From Burkholderiales bacterium (GTDB taxonomy: Bacteria; Pseudomonadota; Gammaproteobacteria; Burkholderiales; Ga0077523), in NCBI GenBank assembly GCA_019747905.1, contig JAIEQG010000022.1, positions 1-64,000 on the forward strand: a stretch of 64,000 nucleotides of DNA, read 5' to 3'. Below the pieces are notes generated by a model. The model was not told the origin of the DNA, ran no database searches, and saw only the letters and a list, made by a program, of their open reading frames with translations. Made by a program: the position numbers and the translations under genes. Each line of letters starts with the position of its first letter. The first letter of the stretch is position 1. Below, piece after piece: positions 56,904 to 64,000 of this stretch.

Positions 56904-58310
56904 TCAATAGCCCTTCGGCCGGGGCCACGGCATGGTGAACTGGTCGCCGCGCCGCACGAACTTGTAGCGATGGAACACGAACCAGGCGGAAGCGAGAATG
57001 TAGAACGCCATCACCGCCACCAGCGTCGCGCCGTAGCCGAGGAACGTCGCGAAGTACGTGGCGATGCACAGCACCAGCAGCACGATGGCAGGCAGCGGAT
57101 GGAACGGATGCACGTATCCGCGCTTGATGCTGCCGAGCGGCCACTGCTTGCGGAATTTCATCATGTTGAACGACATGAAGGTGTAGCCGAGCAGGCCCGA
57201 CAGGATCGAGAAGCTGATCACCTGGTCGAGCGGCGCCTGGAAGGCGAACACCACCGCAATCGGAATCAGGAACAGGATTGCCCGGTACGGCGTGCGGTAG
57301 CGCGGATGCACCGCGCCGAACCACGTGGGCAGATAGCGATCGCGCCCCATGGAAAACCACGCGCGTGACGCGTCGTTGATGCAACCGTTGGCCGATGCGA
57401 TGGCCGAGAAGATCGTGCCCACGAACAGGATCACCTGCAGCGTGCCGCTGCCTGTGAGCTTGGCCGCGTCATACAGCGGCGTGATCGCCTGCCCGAGATA
57501 CTCCCACGGCATCAGTCCGGCGGCGACGTACCACGTGAGCGACGCGGCGATCAGCAGCGTGATCATGCCGCTCATGGTGCCGAGCGGAATCGAGCGACCG
57601 GCGGAGCGCACTTCCTCTGCCGCCTGGCACGTGCCCTCGATGCCGAGGTAGTACCACATGGCGAACTGCATGGCCGCGATCACGCCGATCCAGCCGTAGG
57701 GCAGATCTACCAGGAGGTCCTTGTGGAGCAACACCTTGGCAGGCTCCCAGGGCGACACGCCCACGAACAGGATGACGATCGCGAGGAACGCCGCCGCCGT
57801 GATCACGAAGTTCACGGTGAGGGTCATGAACACGCCACGGTAGTTGAGCCACGCGAGGAGCGCGATCGACAGCACCACGAACGGCCGGGGATCGAGATCG
57901 GCGTGGCCGAGTTCGCCGGCCACCGCCTTCATGAGGTCGCCGACCACGAGGGCATCGCCGGCTTCCAGCATCGTGTACGCCATCACAAGATACAGACCCA
58001 CGTTGAAGGCCATCAACGGCCCCACGATGTGCTTCGCCTGCGTGTATTGCCCACCCGCCGCCGCCACCGTGGACGTGACTTCGGAGTCGATCATCGCGAC
58101 ACAGGTGTAGAGCAGACCGACCACCCAGCACGCGATGAGCGACCCGTAGGCTCCGCCTTTGCCGACGGAGAAGTTCCAACCCATGAACTCGCCCACCAGC
58201 ACGATGCCCACGCCGAGGGCCCACACGTGCACCGGGCCCAGCACCTTGAGCAAGGCGATGCGCGTCGGTTGTCCGGATGCGCTGCCCGCTGCCGTCGTTG
58301 CCTCACTCAT
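56904..58310 (-). CDS. APC family permease, ethanolamine-permease-like
   Basis: 468 residues from ATG 58310, preceded by AGGGGAGAGACG. About 12 membrane helices; helix 1 region ALGVGIVLVGEFMGWNFSVGKGG and the IEGTCQAAEEVRSAGRSIP loop are characteristic of the ethanolamine transporter (EAT) branch. Its place in a methylamine block suggests uptake of a small amine. Three genes for tiny membrane proteins precede it on the same strand, and a UspA gene follows, an arrangement that suggests accessory or regulatory subunits. Confidence 0.9.
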   Translation of the reverse strand: MSEATTAAGSASGQPTRIALLKVLGPVHVWALGVGIVLVGEFMGWNFSVGKGGAYGSLIACWVVGLLYTCVAMIDSEVTSTVAAAGGQYTQAKHIVGPLMAFNVGLYLVMAYTMLEAGDALVVGDLMKAVAGELGHADLDPRPFVVLSIALLAWLNYRGVFMTLTVNFVITAAAFLAIVILFVGVSPWEPAKVLLHKDLLVDLPYGWIGVIAAMQFAMWYYLGIEGTCQAAEEVRSAGRSIPLGTMSGMITLLIAASLTWYVAAGLMPWEYLGQAITPLYDAAKLTGSGTLQVILFVGTIFSAIASANGCINDASRAWFSMGRDRYLPTWFGAVHPRYRTPYRAILFLIPIAVVFAFQAPLDQVISFSILSGLLGYTFMSFNMMKFRKQWPLGSIKRGYVHPFHPLPAIVLLVLCIATYFATFLGYGATLVAVMAFYILASAWFVFHRYKFVRRGDQFTMPWPRPKGY

Positions 58311-58335
58311 CGTCTCTCCCCTGACGCTAGACCCG

Positions 58336-58476
58336 CTATTCCTCGCCTTCGCGCGACGACAGCAGGAAATCCTCGTCGAAGTTCCGGCCGACACCCCAGG
58401 CGTCCGCCAGCATCCAGATGAACAGCAGGGCCGATACCGCCCATGCCGCGTAGCTCAACAGATCCCAGGCATCCAT
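58336..58476 (-). CDS. Very small membrane protein, 46 residues
   Basis: Start MDAWDLLSYAAWAVSALLFI with AGGAGAG before the ATG (8-10 bases), an excellent ribosome binding site. One membrane helix (about residues 6-25) is followed by an acidic tail ending SSREGEE. It is 25 bases upstream of the permease gene and 15 bases downstream of the next small gene. No family is recognised. The strong ribosome binding site and tight packing argue that it is real. Confidence 0.7.
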   Translation of the reverse strand: MDAWDLLSYAAWAVSALLFIWMLADAWGVGRNFDEDFLLSSREGEE

Positions 58477-58491
58477 GCCGTCTCTCCTGCT

Positions 58492-58896
58492 CTAGTTGCC
58501 GCCGTCGCCAAAGCGCTCGCGCACCACCTCGCGGTACTCCCGGTCGGAGATGCGGAACACGAACACGAAGTAGCCGACGATGACGGCGATGGTGACGATC
58601 AACGCCATCGGATCGACGGCGTAGTCGAAGCGGTTATCGATGATCGGTTTCGCGGTCTCGGGTGTGTGGCCGAGCTTTTCCCACTGCTGCGCCTGTACCG
58701 GCGTCTGCCCGAGCCCCTGCCAGGTCGCCTCGACCTTCGTCGCTTCCTCCTTCGCCTCCTCGGGCGGTGCCGCGCTGTGGTCCGCCTTCAGGTAGACCGG
58801 TGCCAACAGGCAGATGAACACCAGTACCATGAGCAGGATGCTGTCGATGAACTGACCCATGCCCCCTTGCTTCGGGGGCGCGTAGTGCTGCGCCAT
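58492..58896 (-). CDS. Small two-helix membrane protein, 134 residues
   Basis: From ATG 58896 (MAQHYAPPKQGGMGQFIDS), preceded by GAGGAGGGGAAC. Helix 1 is SILLMVLVFICLLAPVYL and helix 2 VDPMALIVTIAVIVGYFVFVF. Between them lies a charged 55-residue loop with Glu/Ala/Lys and QTPVQAQQWEKLGHTPE. The C-terminus is cytoplasmic-like and basic/acidic mixed. No homologue is recognised. It is part of a three-gene small-protein set ahead of the permease gene. Confidence 0.75.
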   Translation of the reverse strand: MAQHYAPPKQGGMGQFIDSILLMVLVFICLLAPVYLKADHSAAPPEEAKEEATKVEATWQGLGQTPVQAQQWEKLGHTPETAKPIIDNRFDYAVDPMALIVTIAVIVGYFVFVFRISDREYREVVRERFGDGGN

Positions 58897-58974
58897 GTTC
58901 CCCTCCTCTCGTAACCCCTGACCATCGAATCGGTTCGCACCGGACCCCAGTCCATCGGAGCGCGAATGCGCCAC

Positions 58975-59259
58975 CTAGCGCGAGCGGTTCTCGTCCAGGT
59001 GGCGGATGTCCAGACCGTAGATGTGTTCCTTGTCCTCGCGATAGTGACGGATCATCGCGAGGATCGAGGCGGTGTTGAAGGCGAGCAGAAACAGCGCCGC
59101 AATTGCGAGTGCTATGCGTATGCCGCCGTTCGCGACGAGCGCGTCCACCGCGAAGTAGACGAAACCCGTGACCAGCCAGAGCAGGGCCACGAACAGCAGC
59201 GCCATGATCCGGTCGCGCGCGAACATGCGGTCGATGCGTGAGGCGAGTGACTCCGCCAT
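58975..59259 (-). CDS. Small two-helix membrane protein, 94 residues
   Basis: Start ATG 59259 after GGAGGAG. Charged N-terminal tail (MAESLASRIDRMFARDR), helix 1 IMALLFVALLWLVTGFVYFAVDAL, helix 2 IRIALAIAALFLLAFNTASILAMI, and a charged C-terminal tail HYREDKEHIYGLDIRHLDENRSR. The layout resembles the tiny DUF485-type partners of solute/sodium symporters, but no sequence match is claimed. It is the first gene of the permease run; the divergent gshA lies 255 bases away. Confidence 0.75.
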   Translation of the reverse strand: MAESLASRIDRMFARDRIMALLFVALLWLVTGFVYFAVDALVANGGIRIALAIAALFLLAFNTASILAMIRHYREDKEHIYGLDIRHLDENRSR

Positions 59260-59514
59260 CGACTCCTCCAGTGACTGTGTAGATCTAGTTATAGGTCGTT
59301 CACCGCTCGCGGGGGAAAAAGCCCTACGGCACGCTGATAACTGCGGCGAACCTTTGTTTCGTGCGAGTGGCTTTGTACTCCCCGTCGTTTTCGGCTGTCA
59401 AGCACCGTTCATGCTGCGACCGCAAACCATGATTCGATCGGGGTTGTCGAAAAAACTCGTGGGCTATACTCCGCCGACTCATCCACCCCGCAGGACGTGG
59501 CGCGCATCGCACTC

Positions 59515-60807
59515 ATGACTGTTCCCAATCTCGTCACCGCCCTCACCGGACCGCTGCTCGAACTGGAGCGGCAGATCCTCGACGCTCAGCCGACCATCGA
59601 ACACTGGCTGCGCTCGCAATGGCTCGAGCACGCAGCACCCTTCTACGCTTCGGTGGATCTGCGCAACGCCGGGTTCAAGCTGGCACCAGTCGACACCAAC
59701 CTCTTCCCGGGCGGCTTCAACAATCTCGCGCCCGAGTTCATGCCGTTGTGCGTGCAGGCGATCATGGTCGCGGTCGAGAAGATCTGTCCCGACGCACGCG
59801 GCGTGCTGCTCGTGCCCGAGAACCACACACGCAACACGTTCTATCTGCAGAACGTGGCGACGCTGCAGTCGATCCTGCGCCAGGCCGGCATGAAGGTGCG
59901 GGTCGGCACCCTGATTCCGGAGATCACCGCGCCGACCGAACTGGCGTTGCCCGATGAACGCAAGCTCCTGCTGGAGCCGATCGTGCGCTCCGGTCGCCGC
60001 GTGGAGCTCGCAGGGTTCGATCCGTGCACGATCCTGCTCAACAACGACCTGTCGGCCGGCATTCCGAAGATCCTCGAAGGCATCGACCAGCCGATCATCC
60101 CGCCGATGCACGCCGGCTGGTCGACGCGCCTGAAATCGAACCACTTCAGCGCCTACCGCGAAGTCGCGAAGGATTTTGCCGAACTGATCGGCATCGATCC
60201 CTGGTTGATCGACCCGTACTTCGGCGTATGCGGCGAGATCAACTTCCAGGAACGTACCGGCGAGGAATGTCTGGCAGGCTGGGTCGACGACATCCTGAAG
60301 CGTACCGCGGCGAAGTACCGCGAGTACGGCATCTCCCAGCAACCGTTCGTGATCGTGAAGGCCGACGCCGGCACCTACGGCATGGGCATCATGTCGGTGA
60401 AGAGCCCGGACGACGTGAAGGGCCTCAACCGCAAGCAGCGCAACAAGATGGCCGTGGTCAAGGAAGGCCTCGAGGTATCCAACGTGATGGTGCAGGAAGG
60501 CGTGCCGACCTTCGAGAACGTGAACGAGGCAGTGGCCGAGCCGGTGGTCTACATGATCGACCACTTCGTGGTGGGTGGCTTCTACCGCGTGCACACCGAC
60601 CGCGGACCGGAGGAGAACCTGAACGCGCCGGGGATGCACTTCGTGCCGCTCGCCTTCGACACGCACTGTTCGCAGCCCGATTTCGACGTGTCGCCGCACG
60701 CGCCGCCGAACCGCTTCTACTCCTACGGGGTCGTCGCACGGCTCGCCCTGCTCGCCGCCTCGCTCGAACTGGAGCGCACCGAACCGGCGCTGGAAGCCGC
60801 CGCCTAG
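59515..60807 (+). CDS. gshA: Glutamate-cysteine ligase (GshA, proteobacterial PF08886 type)
   Basis: About 430 residues. First step of glutathione synthesis, joining glutamate and cysteine with ATP. Matches the betaproteobacterial GshA family in length and in segments PVDTNLFPGGFNNLAPEFMP, MHAGWSTRLKSNHFSAYREV, KADAGTYGMGIMSVKSP and VVYMIDHFVVGGFYRVHTD. GTG at 59497 or ATG at 59515 could start it; the ATG is preferred. A TATACT box at about 59465 with TTGTCG upstream is a plausible promoter. gshB follows after 13 bases. Confidence 0.92.
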   Translation: MTVPNLVTALTGPLLELERQILDAQPTIEHWLRSQWLEHAAPFYASVDLRNAGFKLAPVDTNLFPGGFNNLAPEFMPLCVQAIMVAVEKICPDARGVLLVPENHTRNTFYLQNVATLQSILRQAGMKVRVGTLIPEITAPTELALPDERKLLLEPIVRSGRRVELAGFDPCTILLNNDLSAGIPKILEGIDQPIIPPMHAGWSTRLKSNHFSAYREVAKDFAELIGIDPWLIDPYFGVCGEINFQERTGEECLAGWVDDILKRTAAKYREYGISQQPFVIVKADAGTYGMGIMSVKSPDDVKGLNRKQRNKMAVVKEGLEVSNVMVQEGVPTFENVNEAVAEPVVYMIDHFVVGGFYRVHTDRGPEENLNAPGMHFVPLAFDTHCSQPDFDVSPHAPPNRFYSYGVVARLALLAASLELERTEPALEAAA

Positions 60808-60820
60808 GCCCGGTCGTCGC

Positions 60821-61759
60821 GTGAACATCGCCTTCGTCGTCGATCCGCTCGAGTCGATCAAGCCGTACAAGGATTCCTCCTTCGCGATGATGCGTGCCGC
60901 CGCTGCGCGCGGACATCGCCTGTTCGTGCTGTTCCAGGAGGATCTCGCCTGGATCGGCAACAAGGTCGAAGCGCGAGCGACCGAGCTGCAGCTCACCGGC
61001 AGCGAGGACGACTGGTACCGCGTCGTCGGCGAGTCGACCGGTGAACTCGCTCGGTTCGGCGCCGTGCTGATGCGCAAGGATCCGCCGTTCGACACCGAGT
61101 ATCTCTACAGCACCTTCCTGCTCGAGCTCGCCGAGGCGCGTGGCGCGCGGGTGTACAACAGCCCGCGGAGTTTGCGCGACTTCAACGAGAAACTCGCGAT
61201 CGCGCGTTTTCCCCAGTTCACCGCACCGACCCTGGTGACCCGCCAGGAAACCGCCATCCGCGCCTTCCTGGCGGAGCACGGCGACATCGTCCTGAAACCG
61301 CTGGACGGCATGGGGGGGACGTCGGTGTTCCGCATCCGCGCCGATGACCCGAACGTGGGCGTGATCATCGAGACGCTGACCCTGCATGGCCGGCGGACCG
61401 CCATGGCGCAGCGTTTCATCCCCGACATCGTGCGTGGCGACAAACGTATTCTGCTGATCGACGGCGTGCCCGTGCCCTACGCGCTGGCACGCATCCCCAA
61501 GGCCGGCGAAACCCGGGGCAACCTGGCCGCCGGCGGTACCGGGGTCGCACAACCGCTGTCCGCGCGGGATCGGGAAATCGCCGAAGGCGTGGGACCGGTG
61601 GCGAAAGCCCACGGCCTGCTGATCGTCGGCCTGGACGTGATCGGCGACTGCCTCACCGAGGTCAACGTCACCAGCCCGACCTGCATGCGCGAGATCCTCG
61701 ACCAGACCGGTTTCGATACCCCTGCCCTGGTAATGGATGCCCTGGAGCGCCGGGCGTAG
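60821..61759 (+). CDS. gshB: Glutathione synthetase GshB
   Basis: 312 residues, GTG start. ATP-grasp enzyme that adds glycine to gamma-glutamylcysteine. N-terminus MNIAFVVDPLESIKPYKDSSFAMMRAAAARGH, ATP-binding loop KPLDGMGGTSVFR and C-terminal LDVIGDCLTEVNVTSPT are all standard. It forms an operon with gshA. Glutathione is also needed for glutathione-dependent formaldehyde oxidation, relevant to the neighbouring methylamine genes. Confidence 0.95.
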   Translation: MNIAFVVDPLESIKPYKDSSFAMMRAAAARGHRLFVLFQEDLAWIGNKVEARATELQLTGSEDDWYRVVGESTGELARFGAVLMRKDPPFDTEYLYSTFLLELAEARGARVYNSPRSLRDFNEKLAIARFPQFTAPTLVTRQETAIRAFLAEHGDIVLKPLDGMGGTSVFRIRADDPNVGVIIETLTLHGRRTAMAQRFIPDIVRGDKRILLIDGVPVPYALARIPKAGETRGNLAAGGTGVAQPLSARDREIAEGVGPVAKAHGLLIVGLDVIGDCLTEVNVTSPTCMREILDQTGFDTPALVMDALERRA

Positions 61760-61792
61760 AATCTGCCCGTCCTCTCCATCAAGGTTCAATGT

Positions 61793-61930
61793 GCCCCCAC
61801 GCTCCTTTCAGTTGCTGCCCCCCGAGGGGGCGCGTCAGTAGCTAGGGGCGGCCCGGCGCTACTCACCTCAAATGTTAATGCGAGGGGGCCCGTGCGCCCC
61901 GGCTGCGCCGGCCGCTGGCCCATCGCGATT
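61793..61930. repeat. GC-rich palindromic repeat, full-length copy (family A)
   Basis: CCCCCACGCTCC--TTGCTGCCCCCCGAGGGGGCGCGTCAGTAGC--GGGGCGGCCCGGCGCTAC, then GCGAGGGGGCCCGTGCGCCCCGGCTGCGCCGGCCGCTGGCCCATCGCGAT. It is the inverse of the copy at 24536-24682 and fills the gap between gshB and the EIIA gene. Confidence 0.75.
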
Positions 61931-61950
61931 ACGAATATCGTACTGACATC

Positions 61951-62364
61951 ATGGTCGGCATCCTCATCGTCGCCCACGGCACCCTGGGCGAAAGCCTGAT
62001 CCACTGCGCCAGCCACGTCATGGGCACCCGCCCGCCGCAGCTGATGCAGATGGGCGTCACCGTGCACGACGATCCGGCGCAGATCCTGCCCCAGGCCCTG
62101 CGGCTCGTGAAGCAACTCGACCGCGGCGCCGGCGTGCTCGTGCTGACCGACGTCTACGGCGCGACCCCCGGCAACATCGCTGCGCGCCTCCTGATCCCGA
62201 ACCGGGTCGAGGGCGTGGCGGGTGTCAATCTTCCGATGCTCGTGCGGGCACTGACCTACCGCAACGAGCCGCTCAAGACCGTCGTCGCCAAGGCCATGTC
62301 GGGCGGCGTCGAAGGGGTGCTTCGCATGCCGCCGGCGATCGAGAATGCAGCGACGGGAAGTTGA
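61951..62364 (+). CDS. PTS EIIA component, mannose/fructose-type
   Basis: 137 residues. EIIA(Man)-type fold, phosphoryl-accepting His9 in ILIVAHGTLGESL and the acidic DVYGATPGN turn. No EIIB or EIIC sugar permease is nearby. In betaproteobacteria the set EIIA-HPr-EI next to gshAB works as a regulatory phosphorelay rather than in sugar uptake. Its 3' end overlaps the HPr gene by 20 bases. Confidence 0.9.
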   Translation: MVGILIVAHGTLGESLIHCASHVMGTRPPQLMQMGVTVHDDPAQILPQALRLVKQLDRGAGVLVLTDVYGATPGNIAARLLIPNRVEGVAGVNLPMLVRALTYRNEPLKTVVAKAMSGGVEGVLRMPPAIENAATGS

Positions 62365-62614
62365 TATCGTCAACAAGCTGGGACTGCACGCACGCGCTTC
62401 GGCGAAGCTGACGCAGCTCGCCGGCAAGTATCAGTGCGAAGTCTGGCTGTCGCGCAACGGCCGCCGCGTGAACGCAAAGAGCATCATGGGCGTCATGATG
62501 CTGGCGGCGGCGAAGGGCTCGAAGATCGAGATCGAGACCGACGGCACCGACGAAGCCGACGCCATGGCCGCATTGGTGGAGCTGATCGCGGACAAGTTCG
62601 GAGAAAGCGAGTAG
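62345..62614 (+). CDS. ptsH: Phosphocarrier protein HPr
   Basis: 89 residues, standard length. His15 (KLGLHARASAK), phosphorylated by EI, and Ser46 (AKSIMGVMML), the site used by HPr kinase, are both present. It passes phosphate from EI to EIIA and signals carbon status. Its start overlaps the EIIA gene, and ptsI follows after 97 bases. Confidence 0.95.
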   Translation: MQRREVDIVNKLGLHARASAKLTQLAGKYQCEVWLSRNGRRVNAKSIMGVMMLAAAKGSKIEIETDGTDEADAMAALVELIADKFGESE

Positions 62615-62711
62615 GCAGGTAACCGGTTTCAGGAAACAGGCAACCGAAACGCGCCGCGCCGCCTCGCCCTCCGGCTAGACTGTTGCCTGTCACCCGTCTC
62701 CTGATTCCTGC

Positions 62712-64000
62712 ATGTCCTTCACTCTCCAAGGTATCGCGGTCTCCAGCGGCATCGCCATCGGGCGGGCGCACCTGGTGTCGCACGCCCAGCTCGAGGTGCC
62801 ACACCTCGAGATTCCGGCGAACCGCATCGAGCAGGAGCAGGCGCGCTTCGACACGGCGCTCACCCGGGTCCGGCGCGAGCTGTCCGATCTCGCGAGCGAC
62901 ATTCCGGACAATGCGCCGCCGGAGTTCGAGGCGTTCCTCAACGTCCACCTGATGATCCTCGGCGACGAAACACTCGCCGTGACCCCCAAGACCCTGATCG
63001 CGAGCCAGCGCTGCAACGCCGAGTGGGCGTTGAAGCAGCAGATGGACGCGCTGCTCGCCCAGTTCGACGAGATCGACGATCCGTACCTGCGCAGCCGCAA
63101 GACCGACGTGGTCCAGGTGGTTGAACGCGTACTCGCCGCCCTGCTGCTCGACACCACGAGTGCCGCGACCGTCGCCACGCCGGAGGACGGCAGCATCCTG
63201 GTGGCCCACGACCTGTCGCCCGCGGACGTGATCCTGTTCAAGCAGCACAAGTTCGCGAGCTTCATCACGGACGTGGGCGGCACGACGTCGCACACCGCGA
63301 TCGTCGCGCGCAGCCTGGGAATTCCCTCGATCGTGGCGCTGCACCACGCGCGCCGCCTGGTGCGCGAGGAAGAGCTGCTGATCGTCGACGGCACGCACGG
63401 TGTGGTCATCGTCAATCCCGACGAGACCACGCTCGCCGAGTATCGCCTGCGCCAGGAGGAGTGGGACCTCGAACGCCAGAAGCTGCGGCGCCTCAAGACC
63501 ACGCGTTCGGCCACGCTCGACGGCACGCGCATCGAGCTGCAGGCGAACATCGAGCTGCCCGACGACGTGGCCCAGGCCAAGGACAACGGCGCCGCCGGGG
63601 TGGGCCTGTTCCGCACCGAGTTCCTGTACCTCAACCGGCGCGATCTGCCGACCGAGGACGAGCAGTTCGAAGCCTACCGCCGGGTCGCCGAGGATATGGA
63701 AGGACTGCCGGTGACGATCCGGACCTTCGACCTTGGTGCCGACAAGGCCCTGCTCGACACCGAGCGTGTCTCCACCAATCCGGCGCTGGGGCTGCGCGCC
63801 ATCCGCCTCTGCCTCGCGGAACCGCTGATGTTCTTCGGGCAACTGCGCGCGATCCTGCGCGCCTCGGCCTACGGCAAGGTGAAGATTCTCGTGCCGATGC
63901 TCTCCGGTGTGCACGAACTCAACCAGACCTTGCACCTGATCGACGAAGCCAAGCGCAGCCTCGACCAGGACGGCATCCGCTACGACCCGGCGATCCCGAT
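62712..64000 (+). CDS. ptsI: Phosphoenolpyruvate-protein phosphotransferase EI (3' end outside window)
   Basis: The first 429 residues are seen; the gene runs off the window. The family is about 575-590 residues. N-terminal HPr-binding domain, active-site His194 in GGTTSHTAIVARSLGIPSIV, then the start of the PEP-binding barrel (NIELPDDVAQAKDNGAAGVGLFRTEFLY and IRTFDLGADK). It starts the phosphorelay EI-HPr-EIIA encoded here. Truncation is due to the window edge, not to mutation. Confidence 0.95.
   Translation, partial: MSFTLQGIAVSSGIAIGRAHLVSHAQLEVPHLEIPANRIEQEQARFDTALTRVRRELSDLASDIPDNAPPEFEAFLNVHLMILGDETLAVTPKTLIASQRCNAEWALKQQMDALLAQFDEIDDPYLRSRKTDVVQVVERVLAALLLDTTSAATVATPEDGSILVAHDLSPADVILFKQHKFASFITDVGGTTSHTAIVARSLGIPSIVALHHARRLVREEELLIVDGTHGVVIVNPDETTLAEYRLRQEEWDLERQKLRRLKTTRSATLDGTRIELQANIELPDDVAQAKDNGAAGVGLFRTEFLYLNRRDLPTEDEQFEAYRRVAEDMEGLPVTIRTFDLGADKALLDTERVSTNPALGLRAIRLCLAEPLMFFGQLRAILRASAYGKVKILVPMLSGVHELNQTLHLIDEAKRSLDQDGIRYDPAIP

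Noticed and set aside
61951-64000. Sugar-transporting PTS operon
   Set aside because: EIIA, HPr and EI are present without any EIIB or EIIC; this is the regulatory set common in betaproteobacteria.

Overview
The window is high-GC DNA, densely coded, and most likely from a betaproteobacterium of the Burkholderiales/Rhodocyclales type. The evidence is the run comM-ubiK-porin-glnK-amtB, the proteobacterial GshA/GshB pair followed by EIIA-HPr-EI of a PTS without a sugar permease, the MsrPQ pair, and families of short intergenic repeats. No rRNA, tRNA, CRISPR array, transposase or phage gene was seen.

Layout. 0.2-20.5 kb is mixed housekeeping and accessory content: an RND efflux pump subunit, a TrpB-like PLP enzyme with a GNAT acetyltransferase, a MATE exporter divergent from a LysR regulator, MsrP/MsrQ, a lipoprotein esterase, MgtE, an amidase, small membrane proteins, two methyltransferases and an exported zinc peptidase. 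20.6-24.5 kb is cobalamin-dependent methionine synthase (metH) behind a clear SAM-II riboswitch and an intrinsic terminator. 24.7-33.1 kb holds a Ycf46-like AAA ATPase and a minus-strand run ubiK-comM-(polyamine-type ABC transporter ATPase, two permeases)-P1/DmpA peptidase-substrate-binding protein. 33.3-36.1 kb is a TorF-like porin, glnK and amtB.

36.2-59.3 kb is the most coherent region: a block for using methylated amines, lying between amtB and gshA. It has formate-tetrahydrofolate ligase, an XRE-cupin regulator, a complete dimethylamine monooxygenase set in the order dmmD-dmmA-dmmB-dmmC, a flavin reductase, a divergent APC permease, and the complete N-methylglutamate pathway in the order mgdA-mgdB-mgdC-mgdD-gmaS-mgsA-mgsB-mgsC. 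It ends with a second APC permease (ethanolamine-permease-like), a UspA protein and several very small membrane proteins. Read as a pathway: dimethylamine is N-demethylated to methylamine (Dmm); methylamine is fixed as gamma-glutamylmethylamide (GmaS), converted to N-methylglutamate (MgsABC) and oxidised back to glutamate (MgdABCD). The one-carbon units pass to tetrahydrofolate (DmmD, MgdC/MgdD, Fhs), and nitrogen enters the glutamate/ammonium pool next to GlnK-AmtB.

59.5-64 kb returns to the housekeeping run: gshA, gshB, EIIA, HPr and a ptsI cut by the window end. Two repeat families are scattered between genes: an 80-140 bp GC-rich palindromic element (tandem at the window start), and inverted arrays of a 9-bp CCTTCGTG-type motif, one of which has perfect 19-bp ends. 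Functions come from reading motifs and gene order by eye; no database search was run.
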